Numbered from the stretch's first letter, positions 45,530-55,128 are shown. The stretch: 64,000 nucleotides of DNA from Rippkaea orientalis PCC 8801 (GCF_000021805.1 NC_011726.1:1984001-2048000); one strand, 5' to 3'. Numbers and translations are program-made. Notes: generated by a model not told the origin, from the sequence alone.

Positions 45530-46846
45530 ATGTTTGAGATTTTAGCAAGCGATCGCTATTGGCTAAAGAATGCCCATATTCCCTTATCTTTACTAGAAAA
45601 TACGCAATTAACCTCCGATACCAAGGAAGGGTTATGTCGCGTTGATCTAGAAATTTTTCGCGGTAAAATTAATACTATCGTTCCCGCTAATTCTGTGGCT
45701 TCAGAGACTCCTGAAATAGAGTTAAAAGGAAGAATTATTTTACCGGGGTTTATTGATCTGCATACCCATTTAGATAAGGGTCATATTTGGGAGCGATCGC
45801 CTAATTTAGAAGGAACGTTTGATCAAGCTATCATCAGCATTACAAAAGATGCTCAATTATATTGGAATTTAGAGGATATTTATCGTCGTTTTGAATTTGC
45901 TCTTAAGTGTAGTTATGCTCATGGAACAACGGTTTTGAGAACCCATCTTGATACTTATAAAAACCAATCAGATATCAGTTTTGAAGTATTTAAAACCTTA
46001 CAATCTCAGTGGAAAGATAAACTGATTCTTCAAGCAGTTTCTTTAGCTACTTTGGATTATTATTTAACACCTCAAGGACTAACTTTAGCGGATAAAGTTG
46101 CTGAAATTGGAGGTATTTTAGGAGGAGTTGCTTATACTAATCCTGAGTTAGATATTCAACTTAAACAAGTTTTTAAATTAGCTCAAGAACGGAATTTAGA
46201 TTTAGATTTTCATGTCGATGAAAATGGTGATCCTAACTCAATTTGCTTACAAAAAGTTGCTGAAACGGCTATTAAATCTCAATTTGCTAATCAAATTATT
46301 TGTGGTCACTGTTGTAGTTTAGCAGTACAAACCCCAGAAATAGCCAATAAAACGATTAATTTAGTCAAAGAAGCGGGTATTGCTATTGTTAGTTTACCGA
46401 TGTGTAATCTGTATCTTCAAGATCGTACTCCTAACCAGACTCCCTATTGGAGAGGTATCACGAAAGTTCATGAGTTAAAAAATGCAGGAGTTCCGGTTAC
46501 TTTTGCCAGTGATAATTGTCGAGATCCTTTTTATGGATTTGGGGATCATGATATGCTAGAAGTGTTTAAAGAAGCCGTCAAAATTGGTCATTTAGATACG
46601 GGTTATGATGATTGGTGTAATAGTGTTACTAAAACCCCTGCTGATTTAATGGGACTGTCCCAATTCGGAAGAATCAAAGTCGGTTTAAACGCTGATTTAA
46701 TTATTTTTAAAGCACGTTATTTTAGTGAATTATTCTCTCGTTCTCAACGCGATCGCATTGTTTTACGAAAGGGTAAACCTATTGATACGACTTTACCTGA
46801 TTATTCAGAATTGGATGATTTAGTTTTAAAAGGAATTGTATCATAA
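45530..46846 (+). CDS. Amidohydrolase resembling cytosine deaminase
   Basis: A 438-residue metal-dependent amidohydrolase. The metal ligands are His78 and His80 in DLHTHLDKGH, then DFHVDENGD, IICGHCCSLA and FASDNCRDPFYG, in the same order as E. coli cytosine deaminase (HIHLD, HCDE, GH, D). HVDE carries the proton-shuttle Glu. It probably deaminates cytosine or a related N-heterocycle. The SDNCRDPF loop is typical of a wider cyanobacterial group annotated this way. Not in an obvious operon. Confidence 0.87.
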   Translation: MFEILASDRYWLKNAHIPLSLLENTQLTSDTKEGLCRVDLEIFRGKINTIVPANSVASETPEIELKGRIILPGFIDLHTHLDKGHIWERSPNLEGTFDQAIISITKDAQLYWNLEDIYRRFEFALKCSYAHGTTVLRTHLDTYKNQSDISFEVFKTLQSQWKDKLILQAVSLATLDYYLTPQGLTLADKVAEIGGILGGVAYTNPELDIQLKQVFKLAQERNLDLDFHVDENGDPNSICLQKVAETAIKSQFANQIICGHCCSLAVQTPEIANKTINLVKEAGIAIVSLPMCNLYLQDRTPNQTPYWRGITKVHELKNAGVPVTFASDNCRDPFYGFGDHDMLEVFKEAVKIGHLDTGYDDWCNSVTKTPADLMGLSQFGRIKVGLNADLIIFKARYFSELFSRSQRDRIVLRKGKPIDTTLPDYSELDDLVLKGIVS

Positions 46847-46857
46847 AGTTTGTCGTA

Positions 46858-46871
46858 AGGGCTAAAGCCCT
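46858..46871. terminator. AGGGCT/AGCCCT hairpin between convergent genes
   Basis: AGGGC and GCCCT pair around TAAA, with AT-rich sequence on both sides, between the deaminase and GlcF stop codons. It may terminate both transcripts, though the stem is short; similar short palindromes recur intergenically. Confidence 0.5.
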
Positions 46872-46888
46872 AATTAATTTTACAACAC

Positions 46889-48232
46889 TTATAATTGTAT
46901 TCCTCTAATGGAATAATCTAACAACTCTATCGGGTGCATTAATGTTATTTCTTTCCCCTGTAACCGTAAATGTTTTTTAATCTGCAAAGAACATCCAGGG
47001 TTAGCAGAGGCAATTAAGGTTGCTCCCGTATTTAATAAATTATTGACTTTTTGCTGTCCTAATTCTTCAGCAACTTCGGGTTGCAACATATTATAAACCC
47101 CTGCACTACCACAACATAAGGCAGCATCAACGGGTTCTTTTAAGATTATCCCTGGAATTTTTTGTAATAATTGTCGCGGTTGTAAGCTAATTTTTTGACC
47201 GTGTAATAGATGGCAAGCATCCTGATACACCATCATCAATTTTCCCTCAGTTAAGGGGTTTAACGGTGCAGTTAACCCCACTTCTGCTAAAAATTCTTGA
47301 ACATCTTTTACTTTTTCAGAAAACTGTTTAGCCTTCTCTCTATAGTCGGGATCATCGGCTAAAATATGACCATATTCTTTTAAGGTATGGCCGCACCCGG
47401 CGGCATTAATAATAATATAATCAACGTCAGTTTCTGCAAAACTATCAATCATTTGTTTTGCTAAGGTTTGTGCTTGTTCTTCTTGTCCCTGGTGTTCCGG
47501 TAAAGCAGCGCAACATCCTTGGGTTTTCGGGATGACAACTTCGCACCCATTTACCGTCAAAACCCTGGCAGTTGCTTCATTGACAGGGGAAAAAAATAAC
47601 CGTTGGACACAGCCTAAAATCATCCCCACGCGATAGCGTTTTGTCCCTTGACACGGAATAATATCAGGGAAGGTTTGAGATTTCTTTAGGGTAATTTCTG
47701 GCAAAATAGAATCCATCGCTGCTAAACGGGGAAAGAATTTTTTAAATAACCCTGTCGCACGGATTAATTTTTGAATCCCTAATTTTTGATATAGCCACAA
47801 TAATGGTAAAAAAATCTGTAACCGTTGAGGATAGGGAAAGATATTAAAAATTAGAGATCTAATAATTTTGTCTTTTAACGTTCTCGGTTGATTTCGTTCA
47901 ACTTGTGGCCGAGTTTTTGCGATTAATTGATCATACTGTACCCCAGACGGACAAGTGCTAACACACGCTAAACACCCCAAGCAACTATCAAAATGTTGGG
48001 AGGTTGTTTCATCAATTGCTGCTTCCCCTTGTTCAATGGCATTCATCAGGTAAATTCTTCCCCGTGGTGAGTCCATTTCTTTTCCAATAACTCGATAACT
48101 CGGACAAGTTGATAGACAAAATCCACAGTGTACACAAGCATCTATTAGTTCTTTAGGAGGAGGATTTTTATCGTCAAATCCGCTAATATTAGGCTCTATT
48201 TTTGGTGTTAAATTTATTTGTTCTGTTTGCAT
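46889..48232 (-). CDS. glcF: Glycolate oxidase iron-sulfur subunit GlcF
   Basis: A 447-residue protein with two 4Fe-4S motifs, Cys33/36/39/43 (CVHCGFCLSTCP) and Cys84/87/90/94 (CLGCLACVSTCP), then two CCG (cysteine-rich) domains with LGCVQRLF, QGCCAALPEHQGQ, YQDACHLLHGQ and LCCGSAGVYNML. It passes electrons from the GlcD/GlcE flavoprotein to quinone during glycolate oxidation. It follows glcE by 55 bases on the same strand. GlcD, the catalytic flavoprotein, is not in the window. Confidence 0.93.
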   Translation of the reverse strand: MQTEQINLTPKIEPNISGFDDKNPPPKELIDACVHCGFCLSTCPSYRVIGKEMDSPRGRIYLMNAIEQGEAAIDETTSQHFDSCLGCLACVSTCPSGVQYDQLIAKTRPQVERNQPRTLKDKIIRSLIFNIFPYPQRLQIFLPLLWLYQKLGIQKLIRATGLFKKFFPRLAAMDSILPEITLKKSQTFPDIIPCQGTKRYRVGMILGCVQRLFFSPVNEATARVLTVNGCEVVIPKTQGCCAALPEHQGQEEQAQTLAKQMIDSFAETDVDYIIINAAGCGHTLKEYGHILADDPDYREKAKQFSEKVKDVQEFLAEVGLTAPLNPLTEGKLMMVYQDACHLLHGQKISLQPRQLLQKIPGIILKEPVDAALCCGSAGVYNMLQPEVAEELGQQKVNNLLNTGATLIASANPGCSLQIKKHLRLQGKEITLMHPIELLDYSIRGIQL

Positions 48233-48287
48233 AGGTAATCAAGAATTTAATGAGGTGATTTGACTTAGAAAGTTTGATGAAATCTCT

Positions 48288-49619
48288 TTACTTTGTGTAG
48301 CCAAAAAATCGACTTGGACTTAAAATATTTTTCGGATCAAATTGTTGTTTTGTTTTTTCCATGAGGAGTAAAATATTATTCCTATATCCCCAAGGTTCAA
48401 TCTCTTTTTTAATCTGTACAGATGATTCTAAAACAGTTAAAAATCCTCGAGAGTTTTCAGCCAGTAATCGCAGACTTTTCAAAATCCCTAAACAGGGTTC
48501 CGTGGTTAACTGTAACTTGCCAATTCCACTACTAATATTGAGCATTCCCCATCCTTGTCCTTGGGTTAATTGATGGAGTTGATCTAAAAAGTCAACTCCC
48601 CGATTAGGCACTACTCCTATTTTGCAGGTTACGGCGGCATTTGTGTTAGGAACTCGAATAAAATCTTGTAATTGTTGCCATAGGTTCTCTTCAATCTCTT
48701 TTTGATAAAATACTGTTTTTAAGCCTAATTTTTGGGCGATCGCACTTACTTGATTGATCTGCTCTTGCACACTTTCAGGGATACTTTGAAACCGTACCAT
48801 TAACCCCATTCCTTCCCCTAAATTCAACTGTTGAACCACTCCCGCAGAAAGAATCTCAGCCGCCGTCGGTTGTAACCCAGATTTCATTAAAATTTGGCTT
48901 GCTGTTGCAATTGCGCTTTTTTCCCCCATTAATCCAATGGTTCCCGACCCTTCAGGATAGGGGTATACTCTAAAAGTGACTTGACAAATTATTCCTAATG
49001 TGCCATACGACCCGCTAAACAATTTCATCAAGTCGTATCCGGCAACATTTTTAACAACTTTTCCGCCTCCTTTGGCAATTTTACCGTCAGAACGCACAAA
49101 AGACAGCCCTAAAACCAGATCCCTAACGCCACCATAGCGTTGTCGCCAACTTCCTGTGTCTGCCGTTGCAATAATCCCCCCAATGGTAGCATTATCAGGG
49201 TAGGAGGGATCGATGGGGAGGAATTGGTTAACCTGCCGTAGGGTCTGCTGTAAATCTGATAGTTTGACCCCTGCTTCCACGGTTACAGTCAAATCTGCGA
49301 CAGCATGGTCAATAATACGGTTGAGACGTTGGGTACTAATGACTACTTTTGTCGGTGAAATTAAGCCTCCCCAATTCAGTTTAGTCCCACTGCCGCAGGG
49401 AAGGATCGGCCATTGATTCTTGTTAGCAAATTCGACAATTTTCCCTAGGGTTACTTCATCAGAAGGGAAAATGAGATACTCAGGAAAAATAGGAGAATTT
49501 AACGCATTTTTAAGCTTATTTTTCCAAGATAAGTCTACCTCATCCCAAGGTAAAATAGCGGTGGGACCGTTAACTAGAGCTTGAAGTTGGGAGGCGATCG
49601 CATAGGTCATTAGGGACAA
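48288..49619 (-). CDS. glcE: Glycolate oxidase FAD-binding subunit GlcE
   Basis: A 443-residue FAD-linked oxidase. The PCMH-type FAD domain has PCGSGTKLNWGGLI, PSYPDNATIGGIIATADTGS and GGKVVKNVAGYDLMKLFSGS; the C-terminal domain is typical of GlcE. With GlcD and GlcF it oxidises glycolate from photorespiration. A 9-base inverted repeat at 49641-49674, just upstream of its start, may be regulatory. Co-transcription with glcF is likely. Confidence 0.93.
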   Translation of the reverse strand: MSLMTYAIASQLQALVNGPTAILPWDEVDLSWKNKLKNALNSPIFPEYLIFPSDEVTLGKIVEFANKNQWPILPCGSGTKLNWGGLISPTKVVISTQRLNRIIDHAVADLTVTVEAGVKLSDLQQTLRQVNQFLPIDPSYPDNATIGGIIATADTGSWRQRYGGVRDLVLGLSFVRSDGKIAKGGGKVVKNVAGYDLMKLFSGSYGTLGIICQVTFRVYPYPEGSGTIGLMGEKSAIATASQILMKSGLQPTAAEILSAGVVQQLNLGEGMGLMVRFQSIPESVQEQINQVSAIAQKLGLKTVFYQKEIEENLWQQLQDFIRVPNTNAAVTCKIGVVPNRGVDFLDQLHQLTQGQGWGMLNISSGIGKLQLTTEPCLGILKSLRLLAENSRGFLTVLESSVQIKKEIEPWGYRNNILLLMEKTKQQFDPKNILSPSRFFGYTK

Positions 49620-49640
49620 AAAATAATCTTAACTATTAAG

Positions 49641-49674
49641 GGTGATAATCTGCCAATCTAAGCGCATTATCACC
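49641..49674. promoter_or_regulatory. Inverted repeat upstream of glcE
   Basis: GGTGATAAT (49641-49649) and ATTATCACC (49666-49674) are perfect reverse complements with a 16-base spacer, ending 22 bases before the glcE ATG. It could be an operator or a 5' leader hairpin controlling the glycolate operon. Confidence 0.5.
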
Positions 49675-49840
49675 TCGCAACCTTTAGGAGATAAGAATTG
49701 GTTGGCCAGACGTTGGTAACAGGTCCTTTGCTAGGTTTGGGGGTCAGACAGTCCTAAGAGGAATGATCAAAATAGGGGTATCGCTGTTATTAGTTGCTCA
49801 TATTTCCCAGAACCCCGAATCCCGAACCCTGCTCAATCTT

Positions 49841-50278
49841 TTACTGTTCCCAACGGGACCTTACGGATAATTTCGGTGCTGGTGCAGCCGGTCGGCTGCT
49901 ACTGCTACTGCTACGGGTTTTTTTCCTGACGAATTTGCGTTCGCCGCCGCCATAGCGACTCTGACGAGTTTCCTGAAAATCCCCATCAGGACTTTGATAA
50001 ACATCGAGATACAATGATTGACCGGCCGCTATGGCGGCCAGTTGCAGCACTTTTAGGATGGCCTGCACATTGCGTCCTCCTCGACCGAAGACACGGCCTT
50101 TATCGGTTTCTTCAAAGGCCAAGCGAATCCAAACGCGCTGATTATTATTGGCCTGTTCACAGTCGATACTCAGAGAATCGGGAAATTCTAGTAAAGGACT
50201 GACCAAAAACTGCACCAGTCCCAGATAATCGGGACGGTTAGGGTCAACTCGGTTAGACCACAAGGGGGATTTAAGCAT
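49841..50278 (-). CDS. khpA: KH-domain RNA-binding protein KhpA
   Basis: A 145-residue KhpA/YlqC-type protein. The start is set at ATG 50278, inside the rpsP stop region (8-base overlap), rather than a longer frame that runs through rpsP. The KH motif is [19 protein letters not shown], preceded by [16 protein letters not shown]. The C-terminal tail is Arg/Ser/Pro-rich and longer than in typical 80-residue KhpA. Members bind structured RNA and work with KhpB. The rpsP-khpA order is widely conserved. Translational coupling to rpsP is likely. Confidence 0.92.
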   Translation of the reverse strand: MLKSPLWSNRVDPNRPDYLGLVQFLVSPLLEFPDSLSIDCEQANNNQRVWIRLAFEETDKGRVFGRGGRNVQAILKVLQLAAIAAGQSLYLDVYQSPDGDFQETRQSRYGGGERKFVRKKTRSSSSSSRPAAPAPKLSVRSRWEQ

Positions 50279-50519
50279 TGACTTGTTCAAATACTTGCGC
50301 TTTTTGCAGAATACTACGAACGGTTTCGGTAGGTTGAGCCCCTTCTTTGAGTCGTTTGACAATCCCTGGAACATTTAAGCGGGTTTCGTCGGTTCTGGGG
50401 TTATAAAATCCTAATTCTTCGAGGGGACGACCATCACGGCGACTGCTGCTGTTGATAGCGACGATTCTATAACTGACTTCGCGTTTTTTGCCGTATCGTT
50501 TTAAGCGTAGTTTGATCAT
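50271..50519 (-). CDS. rpsP: 30S ribosomal protein S16
   Basis: An 82-residue S16 with the standard [20 protein letters not shown] start and [20 protein letters not shown], all in the family pattern. It is a small-subunit ribosomal protein. Its stop overlaps the khpA start by eight bases. Confidence 0.97.
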   Translation of the reverse strand: MIKLRLKRYGKKREVSYRIVAINSSSRRDGRPLEELGFYNPRTDETRLNVPGIVKRLKEGAQPTETVRSILQKAQVFEQVNA

Positions 50520-50672
50520 GCTAGTTGCAGGAACTCCTTCTTAGAGTATTAACAAGTTTTTCGGGTTTTCTGGTAATCGATTAACTGTCATTGTCAAAAT
50601 GATTCAGTTATTTCTGAACTATTCATTATACCATATTATTTTGATCGAGTGGCTATTCAATGGGACTTAATT

Positions 50673-51275
50673 TTACAAGCTTTTGGGATCAATTAAGGTT
50701 TCTCCGGTTTTTCCGGTAGCTACCCAAAGCAGCGATCTCGCACCATCTCTGAGGATTTTTTCCCAAGGTTCCGGGGGGCGATCGCACTCTACGGCCATAG
50801 GTTTAATGACAATCCCTTGACTGCCAAAAATGATTTCTCCGATCACTCTAGCACGGGGGAGATGATTTTTTGAAGTGACTAAATAAACACTATCGATCCC
50901 TTGCGCTTTGAATTCGTTGACGAGGGTAGTAAAGTTAGTCACAGTATCCTTAGCTTGATAGTCTAGATGAAGGCGATCTCTCTCAACACCCGCTTTAGCA
51001 AAAATGCGTTTAGCATAGCCTTTTGGACTGCCAGAAGACACCCAAATGGGTAAAGTAGGATGGTCTTTGGCTAATTGCGCAGCAAAGCGTTCTCTCTCTT
51101 CGTGTCCTCCCAAAACAAAGATTGCTTCGGGTTTGACTCGGTAGCTTTGTACTTGTTTATAGCCTAACCACGCAGCGATTCCCACCACAGGAATTAGGGG
51201 CAATATCCTCAATTTAACTCTGGGAAAACCAAAAATTTGACGATTGTGTTTTGGGGAATGAATCTTAAGCAACAT
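50673..51275 (-). CDS. YdcF/DUF218 family membrane-anchored protein
   Basis: A 200-residue protein with a hydrophobic N-terminal anchor (about 24-42, RILPLIPVVGIAAWLGY) and a DUF218 domain: AIFVLGGHEERERFAAQL, LPIWVSSGSPKGYAKRIF, DTVTNFTTLVNEFKAQGI and YLVTSKNHLPRARVIG. DUF218 proteins include E. coli YdcF and SanA and are linked to cell envelope integrity or antibiotic resistance; biochemical role is unclear. Stands alone on the minus strand. Confidence 0.88.
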   Translation of the reverse strand: MLLKIHSPKHNRQIFGFPRVKLRILPLIPVVGIAAWLGYKQVQSYRVKPEAIFVLGGHEERERFAAQLAKDHPTLPIWVSSGSPKGYAKRIFAKAGVERDRLHLDYQAKDTVTNFTTLVNEFKAQGIDSVYLVTSKNHLPRARVIGEIIFGSQGIVIKPMAVECDRPPEPWEKILRDGARSLLWVATGKTGETLIDPKSL

Positions 51276-51448
51276 GAAAAGACACTCGAATTACCAGGTT
51301 AATCACAATATAGCTATCATTGGGCAAAATTATTGAAATCTAGTGACGTTGTTAACTCAAAATATGCTCCCGTTTATGATAATTTGTTGATATTCCCAAT
51401 CCTGATACAATAATTAATTAGCGATAAACACAAAAGATACTTATCATT

Positions 51449-51733
51449 ATGAATTTACCAACCTCTAACACGGGGGCTGATGCGGTTGATGTTGCGATCG
51501 CCCAAGGAATTGATCTAGATGGGACTCCCATTGATCCGGCTAAATTAGACTTGTACAATAAAGTTATGGGCTTAGAAGCCAAACGTCAACGCAGTGGTGT
51601 TACTAATACCATGCGTTCTCGTATTGTTCGCATTGGGGCTAAACATATCCCTAAAGATGAATTAAACCAGATGTTAATTGATGCGGGTTTTGTTCCTTTA
51701 AAAGACAAAGAAATGGCTTTTTATTATAAGTAA
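51449..51733 (+). CDS. Conserved cyanobacterial protein, DUF4090-like
   Basis: A 94-residue soluble protein with DAVDVAIAQGIDLDGTPIDP, DLYNKVMGLEAKRQRSGVTN, MRSRIVRIGAKHIPKDELNQ and LIDAGFVPLKDKEMAFYY. From memory this matches DUF4090, found across cyanobacteria and of unknown function; family name is moderately certain. A perfect hairpin follows its stop. Confidence 0.8.
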   Translation: MNLPTSNTGADAVDVAIAQGIDLDGTPIDPAKLDLYNKVMGLEAKRQRSGVTNTMRSRIVRIGAKHIPKDELNQMLIDAGFVPLKDKEMAFYYK

Positions 51734-51745
51734 TTATCAATGTTC

Positions 51746-51764
51746 GGGTGGGGAATACCCACCC
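51746..51764. terminator. GGGTGGG/CCCACCC hairpin between convergent genes
   Basis: GGGTGGG (51746-51752) pairs with CCCACCC (51758-51764) around a five-base loop, between the DUF4090-like and UPF0367 genes, 18 bases from each stop. Likely bidirectional terminator, although there is no strong U tract. Confidence 0.6.
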
Positions 51765-51782
51765 TAGAGCGATCGCTAATGT

Positions 51783-52052
51783 TTACGACTCTGCCGCAGA
51801 AAAGAATCCTGGAGCTCGCCCAGTTGCTGCTGCACCATCTTTCTGAGAAACAATCACCCCACTAATTTGATCGCTCATCACAGCCACTTTCTTCTCTGTT
51901 TGCTTTTCGCAGGTTAATTCCAGCACAATAGGGCTAGGAGAGCGCATCGCTGTGATAATCTCTTGATAGAGGGCTTCTGCTGCCTCAGATTCCTTGCGCT
52001 GGACAGAAATGGGAATAGGGGTATACTTCAGGGTTAAATCAATACTAATCAT
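51783..52052 (-). CDS. UPF0367 family protein
   Basis: An 89-residue protein with IDLTLKYTPIPISVQRKESE, LELTCEKQTEKKVAVMSDQI and a C-terminal GAAATGRAPGFFS. These match the UPF0367 family confined to cyanobacteria and relatives. Function unknown. Divergent from psbD with 268 bases between the start codons. Confidence 0.88.
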   Translation of the reverse strand: MISIDLTLKYTPIPISVQRKESEAAEALYQEIITAMRSPSPIVLELTCEKQTEKKVAVMSDQISGVIVSQKDGAAATGRAPGFFSAAES

Positions 52053-52183
52053 GAATAGTAGGGCTAAAGAGCTATTTTCAATTATCTGACAGATTTTACC
52101 TCATACCTCCAAACCCAAGGGCTAGAGAGGATCTTAAGATTTTGTTAAGAATTGAGGTGGCAAACTCTGACGGTTTATCCTAA

Positions 52184-52189
52184 TATAGT
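52184..52189 (+). promoter_or_regulatory. Possible -10 of psbD
   Basis: TATAGT lies 132 bases before the psbD ATG, predicting a leader of about 125 bases, but there is no recognisable -35. Light-regulated psbD promoters in cyanobacteria often rely on activators. Weak call. Confidence 0.3.
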
Positions 52190-52320
52190 GTAAGTTAAGA
52201 AAAGTAAAGATTTCTCACATTTGGTCTCCTCTTCTGCTTAACCCTAGTCAGGAGTAAGGCGCAAGACAAACCAAGAGAAATCTTAAACCCAGTCCTTATA
52301 ATGATTCGGAGATTCACGCC

Positions 52321-53379
52321 ATGACTATTGCAGTCGGACGCGCCCCAGCACAAAGAGGATGGTTTGATGTCCTCGATGACTGGCTCAAACGCGATCGCTT
52401 TGTATTCGTTGGTTGGTCAGGTTTATTACTCTTCCCCTGTGCCTACTTGGCTTTAGGCGGATGGTTAACCGGAACCACCTTTGTTACCTCCTGGTACACC
52501 CACGGTTTGGCTAGTTCCTACCTCGAAGGCTGTAACTTCCTCACCGTTGCCGTCTCTTCCCCCGCTAACGCCTTCGGTCACTCCCTTCTCTTCCTGTGGG
52601 GACCCGAAGCGCAAGGCGACTTCACCCGTTGGTGTCAAATTGGCGGACTTTGGACTTTTACCGCCCTTCACGGTGCGTTTGGACTGATCGGCTTCATGCT
52701 GCGTCAGTTTGAAATTGCTCGCCTGGTCGGTATCCGTCCCTACAACGCCATCGCCTTCTCTGCTCCCATCGCCGTGTTCGTCAGTGTTTTCCTGATGTAC
52801 CCCTTGGGACAGTCTGGCTGGTTCTTCGGACCTAGCTTCGGAGTGGCGGGAATTTTCCGCTTTATCCTGTTCTTACAAGGGTTCCACAACTGGACACTTA
52901 ACCCCTTCCACATGATGGGAGTAGCGGGTGTTCTCGGTGGTGCGTTACTCTGTGCTATCCACGGGGCAACCGTAGAAAACACCCTGTTTGAAGATAGCGA
53001 TCAAGCTAACACCTTCCGCGCTTTTGAACCTACCCAAGCTGAAGAAACCTACTCCATGGTAACGGCGAACCGTTTCTGGTCACAGATCTTCGGGATTGCT
53101 TTTTCCAACAAACGTTGGTTACACTTCTTTATGCTGTTCGTCCCTGTGACTGGACTGTGGATGAGTGCGATCGGTATTGTGGGTTTAGCCCTCAACCTCC
53201 GCGCTTACGACTTCGTATCGCAAGAATTACGCGCTGCTGAAGACCCTGAATTTGAAACCTTCTACACCAAGAACATCTTGTTAAACGAAGGTTTACGCGC
53301 TTGGATGGCTCCCCAAGACCAACCCCACCAGAATTTTGTATTCCCTGAAGAAGTTCTACCTCGCGGTAACGCTCTCTAA
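52321..53379 (+). CDS. psbD: Photosystem II D2 protein
   Basis: A complete 352-residue D2 protein of the photosystem II reaction centre. The key residues are in standard positions: Tyr160 (redox-active TyrD), His197 (P680 ligand), His214 and His268 (non-haem iron ligands). It binds chlorophyll, pheophytin and plastoquinone QA in the thylakoid membrane. In the usual operon psbC overlaps the psbD 3' end; here psbD is followed by a terminator and an unrelated gene, so it is probably the second psbD copy, psbD2. A GGAG lies 12 bases before the ATG. Confidence 0.98.
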   Translation: MTIAVGRAPAQRGWFDVLDDWLKRDRFVFVGWSGLLLFPCAYLALGGWLTGTTFVTSWYTHGLASSYLEGCNFLTVAVSSPANAFGHSLLFLWGPEAQGDFTRWCQIGGLWTFTALHGAFGLIGFMLRQFEIARLVGIRPYNAIAFSAPIAVFVSVFLMYPLGQSGWFFGPSFGVAGIFRFILFLQGFHNWTLNPFHMMGVAGVLGGALLCAIHGATVENTLFEDSDQANTFRAFEPTQAEETYSMVTANRFWSQIFGIAFSNKRWLHFFMLFVPVTGLWMSAIGIVGLALNLRAYDFVSQELRAAEDPEFETFYTKNILLNEGLRAWMAPQDQPHQNFVFPEEVLPRGNAL

Positions 53380-53420
53380 GAGTCAATTTTTCAGGAAAAT
53401 TATCATTCATCCTTTTGAGT

Positions 53421-53449
53421 GTAGTCCCATTTTTTGGGGCTACTTTTTT
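53421..53449 (+). terminator. Rho-independent terminator of psbD
   Basis: GTAGTCCC (53421-53428) pairs with GGGGCTAC (53436-53443), one G-U pair, followed immediately by six T. It is 42 bases beyond the psbD stop and shows that psbC is not co-transcribed. Confidence 0.9.
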
Positions 53450-53472
53450 ATGAGAAAAATCGGGTTAGATTC

Positions 53473-53895
53473 ATGATTTTTTTGTTTAAAAAACCTCTAT
53501 TGATTAGCTTGTCAATTATGATTGTTATTCCCCTCGGTTTATTGTGTAAATTTTATCAAGGATGGGGACATAAATGGGTCAATGATTACGGAGCAGCTAT
53601 TTGGTATGAAATTTTTTGGTGTTTGTTATTTTTGTATTTTTTTTCAACTCAAAAAGCGATCAAAGTGATTCCTATCGTAGTCTTTATAATAACTTGCTTG
53701 TTGGAAGTCTTACAACTTTGGCATCCTCCTATTTTAGTGTTAATTCGTTCTAATTTAATGGGTAAATTGCTATTAGGAACAACTTTTTCTTGGTGGGATT
53801 TTCCTCATTATTTAGTCGGTTCTTTACTGGGATGGTTATGGTTGAAAACAATTTGGCAATTAACCTCTCCGATTAACTATCGAAAGGTAATATAA
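53473..53895 (+). CDS. DUF2809 family membrane protein
   Basis: A 140-residue, four-helix membrane protein (MIFLFKKPLLISLSIMIVI, YEIFWCLLFLYFFST, VIPIVVFIITCLLEVLQL, FPHYLVGSLLGWLWLKTI). The WWDFPHYLVGSLLG and TCLLEVLQLW stretches match DUF2809. No function is known. The start is set at ATG 53473 rather than an in-frame TTG at 53434 inside the terminator. Downstream of psbD but beyond its terminator. Confidence 0.82.
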   Translation: MIFLFKKPLLISLSIMIVIPLGLLCKFYQGWGHKWVNDYGAAIWYEIFWCLLFLYFFSTQKAIKVIPIVVFIITCLLEVLQLWHPPILVLIRSNLMGKLLLGTTFSWWDFPHYLVGSLLGWLWLKTIWQLTSPINYRKVI

Positions 53896-53903
53896 AAACT
53901 TGA

Positions 53904-55052
53904 TTACTGATGACTAATGACTGGTAACTGGGGACTGTTTTCTGCTATCCAATGAGCAAAATATTTGGCTAAAGGAGGAGCAAAAATGAGTGTACTGGTG
54001 AAACCTGAAAAAAGATAAATTCCTGTACAGTCTTCAATTTTTCCTACCAATGAATTAGAATAGGGCGTAAAAGCTACTAAACAATTGTGCCAAGTTCCAG
54101 GTAAATTTTGCAATGTAGGAAATAATTCACCGACTTTTTTTCTGATGGTTTTTTCACTAGAAATTTGATCAATTCTTGCTTGTGGATTAGTGCAGATTTG
54201 GCTAATTTGTCCTAAACAAATACGACCATCACGGAATTGAATCGCTCCAGGTTCCATGACATCTGCAATTAATTCTGAACTCGGATTATCCCATTGATAC
54301 TGACTAACTTCTGATTCTACCATAAGCCGTTTTAAGACAGCCGGCATTACCATTGTTTTAAGATGAATATCAACAGGAGGAGTCATTATTAGTTGAGCAT
54401 GGGTAAAATAAACATCAACGGTAATTCCTGCTTTTTTCAGTAAAGAACGAGTTAAGGCTCCTGCACAAACTACGGTATTTTTACTATAATATTTTTGACC
54501 ATTGGTGACAACACCTTCAACGACGTTTTTGACGGTAATTAATTCGATAACTTCCTCAATTTTCAATTCTCCCCCTAATCTAAGAAAAGCTTGCTGATAA
54601 GCTTCATTTGTCTTTTGGGGGTTAATATGTCCTTGGGGTAATTTTAAGGCTCCAGAAATAGCATTAGGGTTTAAAAGAGATTCTAACTGACAAGCTTGTT
54701 CAATGCTTAAAAATTGAGGTTTTATTGAAAACTTATTATAATTGTCTAAAACTATTTTGGGATCATCTTCGAGATTAATAGTTAATAATAAATCAATTTC
54801 TCTAAACTCCGTATCACCGTCTAATTCTTCTGATAAATTGCGATGAATATTAAGTCCCTCTTGACAAAGTTTATGGGAAAATTCATCGGTTCCTGACCAA
54901 TACGCAAGTCCCCCATAACTATAACGGGTTGCATTGTTGGGGTCTACTTGTTTTTCTAATAATAAAACCTCAAATCCTTTGCGGACTAATTCGTAAGCTA
55001 AAGCAGACCCCGTAATTCCCCCACCAATAACAATCCAATCGTAGTTTTTCAT
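53904..55052 (-). CDS. FAD-dependent oxidoreductase (DAO family)
   Basis: A 382-residue flavoprotein starting MKNYDWIVIGGGITGSALAY, a Rossmann FAD loop. ATG 55052 has AGGTG nine bases upstream; a GTG at 55064 is less likely. NNATRYSYGGLAYWSG, NTVVCAGALTRSLLK and the C-terminal GIYLFSGFTSTLIFAPPLA fit the D-amino-acid oxidase or glycine oxidase superfamily. Substrate unknown. The last residues (SPQLPVISHQ) are encoded by a heptamer-type repeat, so the gene has been extended by repeat DNA. Confidence 0.85.
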   Translation of the reverse strand: MKNYDWIVIGGGITGSALAYELVRKGFEVLLLEKQVDPNNATRYSYGGLAYWSGTDEFSHKLCQEGLNIHRNLSEELDGDTEFREIDLLLTINLEDDPKIVLDNYNKFSIKPQFLSIEQACQLESLLNPNAISGALKLPQGHINPQKTNEAYQQAFLRLGGELKIEEVIELITVKNVVEGVVTNGQKYYSKNTVVCAGALTRSLLKKAGITVDVYFTHAQLIMTPPVDIHLKTMVMPAVLKRLMVESEVSQYQWDNPSSELIADVMEPGAIQFRDGRICLGQISQICTNPQARIDQISSEKTIRKKVGELFPTLQNLPGTWHNCLVAFTPYSNSLVGKIEDCTGIYLFSGFTSTLIFAPPLAKYFAHWIAENSPQLPVISHQ

Positions 55053-55128
55053 AATAGCTTTCACCTAAATTCTATAGAGTCTAAAAGCCTAATTATTTCT
55101 TGGCAAAGAATTAATATTTTGCTTGCGT

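Noticed and set aside
49740-49870. A 35-residue plus-strand ORF beginning MIKIGVSLLLV
   Set aside because: It overlaps the 3' end of khpA and shows no conservation signal or ribosome-binding site.
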